Part shown: positions 1 to 11,285 of the stretch, in pieces
How positions within the stretch are numbered: the first letter of the stretch is position 1
Layout of the letters: every line of letters starts with the position of its first letter
NCBI RefSeq assembly: GCF_963678975.1
Contig: NC_089281.1
Location: forward strand, 30,220,559-30,284,558
DNA length: 64,000 nt
Direction: 5' to 3'
Source: Dysidea avara
Taxonomy: Eukaryota; Porifera; Demospongiae; Dictyoceratida; Dysideidae
Notes under the pieces: generated by a model
Seen by the model: the letters and a program-made list of their open reading frames with translations, nothing else
Told to the model about the DNA's origin: nothing
Databases searched by the model: none
Position numbers and translations under genes: made by a program

Positions 1-91
1 AAAGACTATAAGCCTTTTGTGTACCCTTTCTTTAGATAAAATTGATGATAGTAAAATAATAAAAGCTAAAAAAAAAATATTTTTTTTGCAG

Positions 92-162
92 GTAATGATG
101 ATTGGCCATTACCATTTGATGTTCCAGAGGTGCCAGATATCCCTGACCTGGACATCTTATAA
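92..162 (+). CDS. 3' terminal exon of an unidentified gene (partial)
   Basis: A polypyrimidine tract ending in AG at 90-91 is followed by a short open stretch that, read in phase 2, gives NDDWPLPFDVPEVPDIPDLD then IL and a TAA at 160-162. The peptide is rich in Asp and Pro, as many protein C-termini are. The rest of the gene lies left of the window. A second frame is also open for about the same distance, so the reading frame is not certain. I do not recognise the family. Confidence 0.35.
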
Positions 163-279
163 CAACACTCTTATAATGACATTTAATTAATGCCATGATA
201 CATACCATATGATATACATACATTGAATCACTGATGGCCAGGAAGCTGAGCTTCCTGTGTATTATCTCATTGTCATTAA

Positions 280-555
280 TCATTTGCTATTATTCAATAA
301 TAAATGTTTTAATGTTGTTTCTTTGGATTTGCGGATTGTTCTCAATCTCTCCAGCTCCATTTCTGCCTTTCTACAGTCCTTCTCTATTCTAGGAGCCCAG
401 TGTAGCTCTTTTACACACAACCACAATGCGTAACCAGAGAACACGCCGAACATGATCAGAGTGGCGCGAACGCCTACTCTTGCTCGTGGTATCGCTGTAA
501 CTTGCTTCGTCATTCTAATATTTTTGGTCAACCCTAAAGAAAGCGCACCGACCAA
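280..555 (-). CDS. small single-pass membrane protein, unidentified
   Basis: A single open frame of 91 codons. The probable start is the second Met (codon ending at 513), giving about 77 residues: a basic N-terminus (MTKQVTAIPRARVGVRAT), one hydrophobic segment (LIMFGVFSGYALWLCV) and a charged helical tail (RIEKDCRKAEMELERLRTIR). This layout recalls small mitochondrial or ER assembly proteins, but I cannot name the family. It is head to head with ERGIC1, whose ATG is at 563. If the upstream Met at 555 were used only 7 bp would separate the two start codons, so the downstream Met is preferred. An exon of another minus-strand gene is not excluded. Confidence 0.5.
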   Translation of the reverse strand: MVGALSLGLTKNIRMTKQVTAIPRARVGVRATLIMFGVFSGYALWLCVKELHWAPRIEKDCRKAEMELERLRTIRKSKETTLKHLLLNNSK

Positions 556-562
556 CTTTAAA

Positions 563-3500
563 ATGAAATTCGATATCAGAAGGTATTTAACGCTTTACAA
601 ATTTCTGTGAAGTCAAACTTACAAATTTTAGACTAGACGTGTACAGAAAAGTGTCGAAGGATTTTACCCAGCCTACAACATCTGGTGCTATAGGTGAGCA
701 GCTTCTCATGGTTTAGTGGTGTAGACGTTATTTCACTGATCAGTCTCCATCCTGTGTATCCTGTTCATCGTGTTCTTGGTCTGTACTGAGCTGAGCTCGT
801 TTATCCAACTGGAAACGTATGTGTATTTGGGATGGGTGGGGCTGTTTGATCACGTGTTATTGTTGGTAGAGTTAGTGAAGTGTTTGTGGACCGACCTTCA
901 CCTGTTAGTAATGGCCAGTCACCTCTGAGTAGTGACCAGATTATCGTGAAGGTGAATATTACACTACCTCACTTGAACTGTGAATGTAAGGACACTGTTA
1001 TGCCTTCATGTGTGTACGTATGCGTACGTCTGTGGGTGTGTGTCCCTGCACTTTGTTCTAGTAAGAGCTTACACACTGTGTAAACAGCTCTTACTAGAGG
1101 AAAGTGATCTTGTCATTTCCAACTGTGGGGGGACCACTTGTAGGTACTATCTATAGATGGCTGCTAGAGGGACTCCATTACCATGACAGCCAGTAATGGC
1201 ATTAAAATGTCCACAATTTGTCTGACAACAGTACACAAACCCTTTGACAGCCTTCCTAACAAAACTATCAACAGTGTATAACAATAGCACACCACACACA
1301 CACACACATAGTCTCGCGCTGCCCGCCCGCCCCTATAAAATTTTTCGTGTAGGGGTAGGCGGCGCAAGACTAACGCACACTACATACTACTTGTACTATT
1401 ACCTTATACGTACAAATTTTCGAGGTACATAATTTTCTGACAAATTTCAGAATTTTTGCAGTTTTATTTTCAAGAATCAGTTGTTTTTCACTGAGGTTTA
1501 TCTATTAAACAGCATAGAGCTAACCTGCTCAAAGAGATAACCTGCTCACAGAGCTAACCTGCTCACACAGTTAACCTGCTCAGAGCTAACCTGCTACATA
1601 GTTAACCTGCTCAGAGCTAACCTGCTCACATAGTTAACCTGCTCACACAGTTAACCTGCTCAGAGTTAACCTGCTCACAGAGTTAACCTGCTCACACAGT
1701 TAACCTGCTCAGAGCTAACCTGCTCACATAGTTAACCTGCTCACACAGTTAACCTGCTCAGAGTTAACCTGCTCACAGAGTTAACCTGCTCACAGAGCTA
1801 ACTCTGACAATTGTTAATGTTTGAGGATAAAAATTTCGCGGAAAGCGAAGCAGCCACGAAATCCACGAAAATTACATCCTTCAAAACTTTGTATGTATAC
1901 GTTAGTTGTTGTATATTAGTGGTTGTATCCATAATTAGACCTGGGGCTAGATATTCAAGATGAAATGGGTCGGTGAGTAGTGAACTAGTCTGGTATGATC
2001 ATTGCTAGTTTATCTGAAGGCACGAGGTCGGCTTTATGGAGAACACACGGAAAGTTCCACTGAATGACAACAGTACGAAGTGTGATAATATTGGATATTG
2101 TTACTTGTCATCTTCTAGCTGGCTGTTTATTTGATGGTTCCTTCCATATTAATAAGGTAAAGTGCCATAAGGTTGTGTGCTATAATGGATTGGTTGTAAC
2201 AATATTGTAGTTCATTGTTATGATGAAGTTAGTAGTTAAGTGAAACGTTCTCTATGGTTGTTAAGCCGTATTACTATCACTACAACATTGCTAATGTCAC
2301 TACAACATCGCTAATGCCACTACAACATTGCTACAGGTTCCTGGAAATTTTCACTTCTCCACTCATGGTGCTCAGGAAAAGGTGGGCATTACATTACACC
2401 TACACCCCTAATATTAGTCACACCCCTTGTATTAGCCACACACCCAAATATTAGTCACACCTCTTCTTGCAGCCTCGAGTTGTCAACATGCAGCACATGA
2501 TCCACTCGTTGGAGTTTGGTGATGATCAGCTAGTTAGTGTTGTGATGATGTAATGTTGATTACCGTCATGTGATGATGTAATGTTGATTACCGTCATGTG
2601 ATGATGTAATTTTGATTACTGTCATGTGATGATGTAATGTTGATTACCGTCATGTGATGATGTAATGTTGATTACCGTCATGTGATGATGTAATGTTGAT
2701 TACCGTCATGTGATGATGTAATGTTGATTACCGTCATGTGATGATGTAATGTTGATTATCATCATGTGATAATGTAATGTTGATTATAGTCAAGGTTCAC
2801 CTTCCTTCCGGGCTCCTTTGATCCTCTACAAGAGATTGATCACACTACTGACTCTGGTAAGGAAAACACTACTTGTCCACTGAGTTCACTCCCATAGCAA
2901 CCATTTTAATATGTTCGTGCTGTGACAAACTTTCATTTATTATTTCTGCTCACCAAAATATTATCCGCAAAACTTTATTAAAACATCTTCCTCCATAAAA
3001 GATAGAATATTTTCTGGCTTGTATCAAAACATCAATAGTGTTTATATAGCCACATGCTACTGAATGATTTGTCAGCTGTATCAAAAAATGAGTTTTCAAG
3101 TAATTTTGACAAGTCCACACAGTCTTGTGTGACCACACCTTCTCCCCTTAATGATGTCACAGATCACATGATGCTAGCTAGACAAGTTGTTCTATTACAG
3201 CTCAGTTATCCCATGATTACTACATGAAGTTAGTCCCCACCATATACCGGCCAGTCAGTGGTGACAAGTTATCTGGTTATCAGTATACTTATGCTTATAA
3301 GGTGAGCCATGTGATCTGTATCATGTGATCACCCTAGTAGAGTATTTGTTGCAAAATAAACACTAGTCAAGAATTCATAAAGGTCAAATTTTTTGGCCCC
3401 AGACGTGCAATAGAGAGAACAACTTCTTCATTGCTGTCAAGTTATGGCTCTAGAGTATTATACACAACTTTGTGGACAATATTATGTCAACGTACTATAT

Positions 3501-6040
3501 TTGTACATCTCTTTCAGTTTGACTGACTATTTTGAAAGTATCCGTTAAATAAAGCTTGCAGGCATCTTTCTCTGTTAGTTCTCCCTCCCCCAGGGGTTTG
3601 GACAACTGCACACCATTGTGTGTTACTACTAATGTGTGTTTGTAGGTCTTATCAAGGAGTGGCTGTGTAGAGTGCTACATTTCTTATACTCAAACTACTA
3701 GCCTGGGGCAATATTGAATATTATTTTTGTATCATTGTTATATTACCATATGTGACTGGATTTGCGAAAAGGTACTTTTTTCACACATTTGACATACCAA
3801 CAAACAAAATGGCATAACAGTTGACTCCTCACACTGATTAACTTGCAGTTAGTATCAAAATGCAGCCAGATATTGTAGCTACAATCATGGAAAATTTCAG
3901 GCAATTATATGCCACAATCAAAACATTATGAAGCTGTAAAGTGTAAAAAATGGGTCAAATTTTGTGTGTGAAAGATATCTTTTCGCAAATCCGGTCACAT
4001 ATTACATTTGGTAAATATGCTGCAATAGGATTTTGGCAAGGCGGATTTGTTAATAGAGCTACCAGTAATACAGATTGTATTGGGCAAATGATTTGGCGGA
4101 TTTTAGTTTGCTGAAACACTGCTCACTTGCTAAATTTGCTCCTGCTAAACTTTCCAGCTATATGGCATTGGATATTATCATGATACTGTACTTTACAATT
4201 CGATTTAGTCATGTGCAACAATATATGAAATATTTAACTGCTGGGTAGTTCTTAGGCCATTATTGTGGTGGACTACATGTATGAACTTATGAGCCACCAA
4301 ACGCCTTCAATGGCTCATAAGCTCCTTCTGGTATGACACATAATTTAAAGTTTTTGTGTAGCCACATTAGAAGTAAACTCTTTGGGGATTTCCCTTGTAT
4401 GTCACAGTATTTGAAGATACGCATTCATTGTTGTGAGGGTAGTGTTGTTGTTTTTGTGTGGGGTATAATGGGTTGTGTAAGGTTTTGTGCCATTGTATAG
4501 GGTTATGGTCTGCAAGGTGGTTACCAGAGGATGATCCCAGGTAAGATAACATCATAACAATTCCCATCCTTCATGCTACCCCACACAGCAATATGGTTCC
4601 GTTATGATCTCAGTCCCTTAACAGTACAATATACTGATCGCAGGAAACCTGTCTACCATTTTATCACTATGGTGAGTGCTTTATGTGCAACCTCCTCCAA
4701 ATTTAGGACACAATAGGAAAAAGGATTTGGTCCTTGCTCCATACAATTTTATCTCTGAAAGAGGATAATCTCTTTATTGTAGTATGGAGGATAATTCGAT
4801 AACCTCAATTTCTCCATTGTAGGGTAGACACCATCTGATGGATACACCATCTGATGGATGAACCATCTGATGGATACACCATCTGATGGATACACCATCT
4901 GATGGATGAACCATCTGATGGATACACCATCTGATGGATACACCATCTGATGGATGAACCATCTGATGGATGAACCATCTGATGGATACACCATCTGATG
5001 GATACACCATCTGATGGATACACCATCTGATGGATGAACCATCTGATGGATACACCATCTGATGGATGAACCATCTGATGGATACACCATCTGATGGATG
5101 AACCATCTGATGGATACACCATCTGATGGATGAACCATCTGATGGATACACCATCTGATGGATGAACCATCTGATGGATACACCATCTGATGGATACACC
5201 ATCTGATGGATACACCATCTGATGGATGAACCATCTGATGGATACACCATCTGATGGATGAACCATCTGATGGATACACCATCTGATGGATACACCATCT
5301 GATGGATGAACCATCTGATGGATACACCATCTGATGGATGAACCATCTGATGGATACACCATCTGATGGATGAACCATCTGATGGATACACCATCTGATG
5401 GATGAACCATCTGATGGATACACCATCTGATGGATGAACCATCTGATGGATACACCATCTGATGGATACACCATCTGATGGATACACCATCTGATGGATA
5501 CACCATCTGATGGATACACCATCTGATGGATACACCATCTGATGGATGAACCATCTGATGGATACACCATCTGATGGATACACCATCTGATGGATGAACC
5601 ATCTGATGGATACACCATCTGATGGATACACCATCTGATGGATGAACCATCTGATGGATACACCATCTGATGGATACACCATCTGATGGATGAACCATCT
5701 GATGGATACACCATCTGATGGATACACCATCTGATGGATGAACCATCTGATGGATGAACCATCTGATGGATACACCATCTGATGGATACACCATCTGATG
5801 GATACACCATCTGATGGATACACCATTATGGCATATTTTATAATGTATTGAACCAAACCTGTTGGGACCAAAATGTTTGTGTCGATTTGTAAAATGATAG
5901 TTCCACTGTATGACATGTGTCATCCATTGCAGATTTGTGCCATTGTTGGAGGGACATTCACCGTCGCTGGTATAATTGATGCCATTGTGTTCAATGCCTC
6001 TGAAGTATTCCGCAAATTGGAACTTGGAAAACAGAGTTAA
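563..6040 (+). CDS. ERGIC1: ERGIC1 (ER-Golgi intermediate compartment protein 1), 14 exons
   Basis: ERGIC1 is an ER-Golgi cycling membrane protein of the Erv41/Erv46 cargo-receptor family. Exons: 563-582, 632-693, 744-816, 870-985, 1939-1972, 2020-2072, 2119-2156, 2337-2381, 2473-2541, 2790-2856, 3201-3301, 4501-4540, 4589-4671, 5933-6040; phases close to 302 aa (human about 290). Diagnostic pieces in order: MKFDIRRLDVYRKVSKDFTQ, first membrane segment VSILCILFIVFLVCTELSSF, GLDIQDEMGR, INKVPGNFHFSTHGA, HDYYMKLVPTIY, AIWFRYDLSPLTVQYTDRRK, second membrane segment in ICAIVGGTFTVAGIIDAIVF, C-terminus RKLELGKQS. The order is short N-tail, TM, lumenal domain, TM, short C-tail. The exon 9/10 junction is the least certain because a minisatellite abuts it. 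Intron 13 (4672-5932) is almost all tandem repeat. Confidence 0.93.
1516..1803. repeat. minisatellite in ERGIC1 intron 4
   Basis: About 17 tandem copies of a 14-18 bp unit, core TTAACCTGCTCA, with variants differing in GAGC/CAGT spacers. It sits in the 953-bp intron 4 (986-1938). The rest of that intron shows no gene-like structure. Confidence 0.9.
2540..2792. repeat. 28-bp minisatellite filling ERGIC1 intron 9
   Basis: Nine tandem copies of a 28-bp unit (begins TGTGATGATGTAATG, ends ATTACCGTCA). The first unit straddles the inferred 5' splice site of exon 9 (2541/2542), and the last, degenerate units run up to the acceptor at 2789. Confidence 0.88.
3748..4002. mobile_element. MITE-like element with terminal inverted repeats in ERGIC1 intron 11
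   Basis: The left end ATATGTGACTGGATTTGCG and the right end, read on the minus strand, ATATGTGACCGGATTTGCG are inverted repeats of about 24 bp (one mismatch) bounding 255 bp without coding potential. No clean target-site duplication is visible. The surrounding 1.2-kb intron holds no other recognised feature. Confidence 0.6.
4827..5826. repeat. 16-bp minisatellite, about 62 units, in ERGIC1 intron 13
   Basis: A nearly pure array of a 16-bp unit in two alternating forms, ACCATCTGATGGATAC and ACCATCTGATGGATGA. Each unit holds the small palindrome CCATC-T-GATGG. As 16 is not a multiple of 3 and the unit has no stop, all three minus-strand frames stay open for over 1 kb; those frames are artefacts, not genes. 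Confidence 0.97.
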
Positions 6041-6079
6041 AAATATTGTCACTATCATGTACAGGTGGTGTATGTATAC

Positions 6080-6085
6080 AATAAA
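6080..6085 (+). terminator. poly(A) signal AATAAA of ERGIC1
   Basis: A canonical AATAAA lies 40 bp after the ERGIC1 stop codon and 33 bp before the RNPC3 stop on the other strand, so the two mRNAs probably overlap at their 3' ends. Confidence 0.6.
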
Positions 6086-6117
6086 TTATATAATACCATT
6101 ATTTTTTAAAGTTAAAG

Positions 6118-9100
6118 CTACGATGTTGTTGCCTTTGCAGATCTTGCAAATTGCTACAAATATGTCAAGGAAAGAACCACACACATTGATATAATATTTG
6201 GGGGGTCTAATTCACATTGATATAATATTTGGGGGGTGATGGTTAATAAGAGGTTATTAGGGACCACAAGTACATTATCTAATGTAAGGATACAGCTATG
6301 ATTGGCTTTCCTTTCAGCTGATAGCCGTTAGTGTCTTTAATAGCCTGAAGGGCTATGTCCTCGCTGGGCAGACCAATGAACGCTTGTCCTTTCATCCTAC
6401 CAGTGGTCATCAATCTCACATTAAACCTGTTGAGATAGCTGTAACAAGCGACATAGTTAACTTGTCATGACGTACATTGCAGTATGTTCTTCTGACGTGT
6501 AGTCAATATACCTGCCATAAATGTAGGTCAAGTCCTGTAAGATAAAACCTTAATACATCATGACACCTCGGGACCAACCATTAGGTTATCAAGATGTCCT
6601 ATTTTTTTCCTACTGTAACACCCACACACCCACACGCACACACACACACTTGTTCTGTGACATTCTTGGCCAAGTTCTTGATGTAGAGTCTTGAAGTGGG
6701 GTCACCTTTATTGTAGTTTCTGAAGGCTGGATGACTGGACAATTCTGTAAGAGAAATATAACACATTAGTGGCTTTTGTAGTGTGTGCCTTTCAAACCAC
6801 AAACAGTACACATACCATTTTGACTTAACCTATTCTCCCTCAATTCTTGTTCAGTTACAAATCCATCAGGTTGGTCACCATGTTGATCCCTAGGGATTGT
6901 GATCTCTACTGGCTGCACAACAGGTTCCAGTGATCCAAATCCTCCGAGAGTGGCCACACCACCGTCATCTGTTGATAGCTCTTGAGGTACATTCAACACT
7001 ATCTTCTTCACGGCCTAACACAAGAACAGGATCTGTGAAGGCTAGTGAGGGTTAAGATATTTCTTGCCATCAAGTCTTGTTCTAAGGTAGCCTTCTTGTT
7101 GGGTGGTCCAGCCTCTTTAGCTTTTTGGTATGAAATCTTTCTCCTCTTAGCTTCCTTATTCACCTTTGGTTGTATCCTACAAAGGACAGACTACACACCC
7201 AGGTGAAACACACTAGTACAAACTGTTTAGGGTTGTCATCATCACTTTCCAACTCTGAGTCATCTGAGGAGGGAAATGAATCTTGTCCATGCATGAAACA
7301 GTTAGAGTTACCCGAGGCTGGTTTTCGCTCCCCCCACTGATCATAAGTTGCATCCAATGAGAACTAAGAAATGCAGGACTACAGCCACACCCATAATAAA
7401 TAGCTAATTCTCACCAATGGTGTCTGGCTGAAGGGAGCAGGCAGGTTCATCCTGTTCATCAAGTGCAGAACCTGTCAAAATAGTGTCCTGAATGTAGTGA
7501 GCTTTCTGGAGACTTTTCACTTTTAAACTGAATTTCTTATATTCTAGAGTAAATATTGATTTGTCTAACCCAGGCCAGTCTGGAGTCTCACACCAACTTG
7601 CAGATTTTGCAATTTTAGAAATTTCTCCTAGAAACTATTTTGGTAGTTTCAGCACAGTATTTGCTGTACGATAAAAAATTTAACTCAAGATAGAATTTGG
7701 TGGTGATGGCAGCTTGTGTCATACTGCATTCTCTCTTTAGCCGGTTAAAATTTGGACAAGAATTTTTTGTCAAATTGAAGTTGATTTGCCACATTCGCCA
7801 AAATTTCTGCCACAAAAAAAAATTCCATTGTATATTTCAGAATTAAATCTTCTGCAATATAATAAACATTTATTTAGTGAATTCAGCTACCATATTTGTT
7901 AACCTTCATTGGACCATTTTAGCCACTACAATGGAGTGCAGTCCAACAATGTATGTTGAAGGTACAACATGGTGGTGTATTCCCCAAGGTCTAATAATGA
8001 GGACCTTTAACATTTGCAAAGATAAAGGAACTGCTGTCTCACAATTTTATGATTATAAAAACTACTGCTGGCAGTTTAGTCTCACATGTCAAACCCTCCA
8101 GATTGTGATACTACAAACAACACAGTGCTACTATAACACGGTACTACTACAACACTGTACTACTATAACACGGTACTACTACAATACTGTACTACTACAA
8201 CACGGTACTACTACAACACTGTACTACTACAACACGGTACTACTACAACACTGTACTACTACAACACTGTACTACTACAACACGGTACTACTACAACACT
8301 GTACTACTATAACACTGTACTACTATAACACTGTACTACTATAACACTGTACTACTACAACACGGTACTACTACAACACTGTACTACTATAACACTGTAC
8401 TACTATAACACTGTACTACTATAACACGGTACTACTACAATACTGTACTACTACAACACTGTACTACTACAACACGGTACTACTACAACACTGTACTACT
8501 ACAACACTGTACTACTACAACACTGTACTACTACAACACTGTACTACTATAACACTGTACTACTATAACACGGTACTACTACAACACTGTACTACTACAA
8601 CACGGTACTACTACAACACGGTACTACTACAACACTGTGCTTCTACAACACTGTACTACTACAACACTGTACTACTACAACACAGTGCTACTATAACACG
8701 GTACTACTACAACACTGTACTACTACAACACTGTACTACTACAACACTGTACTACTACAACACGGTACTACTACAACACTGTACTACTACAACACTGTAC
8801 TACTACAACACTGTACTACTACAACACAGTGCTACCATAACACAGTACTACTATAACACTGTACTACTATAACACTGTACTACTACAACACTGTACTACT
8901 ATAACACTGTACTACTACAACACGGTACTGCTACAACACAAACTGTAACACTACTATCACCACAACTCACAGCTAACCTGTTCATAGAAGGTCGGAACAC
9001 AAGTGAGCACATGAGCAATATTACTGATGATTGCTGGGGTGGGAGGGGGGTAAGCATAACATAGTTGACACCGTTGATCAGTAGCAGACTCCCTTGAAGG

Positions 9101-11056
9101 ATTAGTGACACGTTATTAGTAGTATTGTAGCTTACTGATTACTGGTAGGGATAGCTGCTGGGTCAGCAGGTCTTAAGGATTGAGTACTCTTCAGCGTTGT
9201 AGTAGTGGTGGTGTGTTGTTGTTCTTTAATACTGTAATGTGACAGTTATGAGTAATATGTATATATGAGCGCTTGTAATGCGACAATACAAACAATGTGC
9301 GCACACACACACACACACACACTACACATACTACACACACACTACACATACACACAACACACACAAAGCAAAGTCTTTAAAATGGTCATGCCTACCCTAA
9401 TGACTAGGACACCAGTTAAATATTCAGCCAAATCCCCCTGGAGGCTCTGTATGAAGTAGGCAACTCACCCATTATGTGTCACAACAAATGACAGTTGCTC
9501 TCCAATTCCCACAGCTGGATTTTAGAGTTAACACCAGGTCCCCATTAACACAGCTGGGTAGACTACTTCCCCAGTTAACACCAGGTCCCCATTAACACAG
9601 CTGGGTAGACTACTTCACCAGTTAACACCAGGTCACCATTAATACAGCTGGGTAGACTACTTCACCAGTTAACACCAGGTCACCATTAATACAGCTGGGT
9701 AGACTACTTCACCAGTTAACACCAGGTCTCCATTAACACAGCTGGGTAGACTACTTCCCCAGTTAACACCAGGTCACCATTAATACAGCTGGGTAGACTA
9801 CTTCACCAGTTAACACCAGGTCACCATTAATACAGCTGGGTAGACTACTTCACCAGTTAATACCAGGTCCCCATTAATACAGCTGGGTAGACTACTTCAC
9901 CAGTTAACACCAGGTCCCCATTAATACAGCTGGGTAGACTACTTCACCAGTTAACACCAGGTCACCATTAATACAGCTGGGTAGACTACTTCACCAGTTA
10001 ACACTAGGTCCCCATTAATACAGCTGGGTAGACTACTTCACCAGTTAACACTAGGTCCCCATTAATACAGCTGGGTAGACTACTTCACCAGTTAACACCA
10101 GGTCACCATTAATACAGCTGGGTAGACTACTTCACCAGTTAACACTAGGTCCCCATTAATACAGCTGGGTAGACTACTTCACCAGTTAACACTAGGGCCC
10201 CATTAATACAGCTGGGCCAGATAACACCAGGTCAACACACATACTCACTGGTCACGGTTATGATATTCCAGGGGACACTTGGCATACTCTACAACCAATC
10301 TTCTACCAAACACTTCCAACTGGTGAAGCCTGTGCAGTGCCTGCAACCATCACCAATAGCAATGCTGTAATAGACCACTACAATGCTAAGGAATTATCCC
10401 ATAATTTCAGTAGTGTAAATAATAACAAGATTTCAAAATCATTGGTTACCAAGGATACCTGTACTGCTGTCTCATAGGTAGGAAACGTAGCGGTAGCACA
10501 GTGACGCTGTGAGAGAGAAACAGATAAAAGTATTGTTTACAATTCACTACAATAAGAATTTTAGTAAGTCTTTATATACAGGGGATATGTCACCAAACAT
10601 AATACTCTAGGGGTATGTGTGTTGCATACTGACAGGCTCACTTGAATCCATGTCAGCTCACGTGTCAGCAGTGCTATCAAGTCGGCACAAACTTCACGTT
10701 TGTGTAATTTTTGCAACTTAAAAAGGAGGGAACAAGTTAAGCTTAAGCATGCTTTTATGCAGTTTTTAATGGTTGTGCCAAGCAAATAATGACTTGAAAA
10801 GCTGCCAATCTTATAATGAAATAATGGAAATGGACCGCCCGCCCGCATGCAAATACGCTTGAGTCCAGGACGGGAAACAGAATATATTTGGAGTGGACTA
10901 ATAGATTTAACTAAATACCCGACAACTTACCATACGTCCTTCTGACGGGAAGACATGTACGGATTGGGAGCCGAAGTGCTTGAGGAAGTCTTCAGTCTCT
11001 ATGGAGGATAAAATATCCGGTAAATGTCGAACCAACAGAGTGCAACACTGCTCCAT
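6118..11056 (-). CDS. RNPC3: RNPC3 (U11/U12 snRNP 65 kDa protein), 13 exons
   Basis: RNPC3 is a minor-spliceosome protein whose C-terminal RRM binds U12 snRNA and which bridges to U11. Exons in transcript order: 11056-10931, 10506-10459, 10340-10249, 9231-9136, 9092-8978, 7471-7415, 7363-7224, 7176-7068, 7014-6816, 6744-6650, 6534-6476, 6426-6294, 6153-6118; phases close to 434 aa (human 517). RRM1 starts MEQCCTLLVRHLPDILSSIE and continues RHCATATFPTYETAVQ and LHRLHQLEVFGRRLVVEYAK. A Pro-rich linker (YAYPPPTPAIISNIAHVL, VLHLMNRMNLPAPF) and an acidic stretch follow, then RRM2: SRLYIKNLAKNVTEQ, DLTYIYGRYIDYTSEEH, GRMKGQAFIGLPSED, NGYQLKGKPIIAQFARSAK. Intron 8 is GC-AG; intron 12 is U12-type. 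Long introns 3 and 5 hold minisatellites. It is head to head with the RIMBP-like gene and converges on ERGIC1. Confidence 0.93.
6154..6293 (-). other. U12-type (minor spliceosome) intron, RNPC3 intron 12
   Basis: Read on the minus strand, the 5' splice site is GTATCCTTAC (U12 consensus RTATCCTTT), the branch site is TTCCTTGAC (consensus TTCCTTRAY) at 6172-6164, and the acceptor TAG ends 10 nt further on. Splicing joins ...GKPIIA to QFARSAK..., restoring the conserved end of RRM2. Retention would instead add VSLH and a stop at 6279-6281. Confidence 0.88.
8112..8940. repeat. 16-bp minisatellite in RNPC3 intron 5
   Basis: About 52 copies of a 16-bp unit, TGTACTACTACAACAC, with variants CGGTACTAC and ACTATAACAC. 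It makes up over half of the 1.5-kb intron 7472-8977. The remainder (7500-8100) has no recognisable feature. Confidence 0.95.
9300..9365. repeat. (AC)n microsatellite
   Basis: A run of AC dinucleotides with short TACAC interruptions in RNPC3 intron 3. Confidence 0.9.
9524..10234. repeat. 47-bp minisatellite in RNPC3 intron 3
   Basis: About 15 tandem copies of a 47-bp unit containing GTTAACACCAGGTCACCATT and ACAGCTGGGTAGACTACTTC. Degenerate copies of the same unit occur 24 kb away (about 34395-34475) next to a tRNA-like SINE head. The sequence just before this array (9367-9523) also resembles the region before 34395, so the array probably grew inside a dispersed element. Confidence 0.92.
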
Positions 11057-11285
11057 AGTTTAGTAACCACGTGCGATCACGTGCAGGTATACTTACGCTT
11101 TGTCAATATCGCCCATTTTTGATACTCAGTAGATACATAATAATATTCCTATCATTGGTGCTACCGATCATTAAAAAGTAATGTGACTATCTTTAAATTA
11201 ATGCTTTTCCACCTTGCTTTTCCAAAAGGTCGATCATTTGTTTTTAAAATATTGGGCGGGGCAGTGTTTGCGCGTTTGCAGAGCG
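11057..11285. promoter_or_regulatory. bidirectional promoter region RNPC3 / RIMBP-like
   Basis: 229 bp separate the divergent start codons and must hold both promoters. No TATA box is evident in a usable position on either strand. The role is inferred from gene geometry. Confidence 0.5.

Noticed and set aside
4749..6058. Three overlapping minus-strand frames of 353-417 codons encoding repeats such as IHQMVYPSDGVSIRW
   Set aside because: They are the three frames of one stop-free 16-bp minisatellite inside an ERGIC1 intron; a real protein would not be equally open in all frames.
8112..10234. Possible CRISPR-like arrays
   Set aside because: The units are directly contiguous minisatellites without unique spacers, and the genome is clearly eukaryotic.
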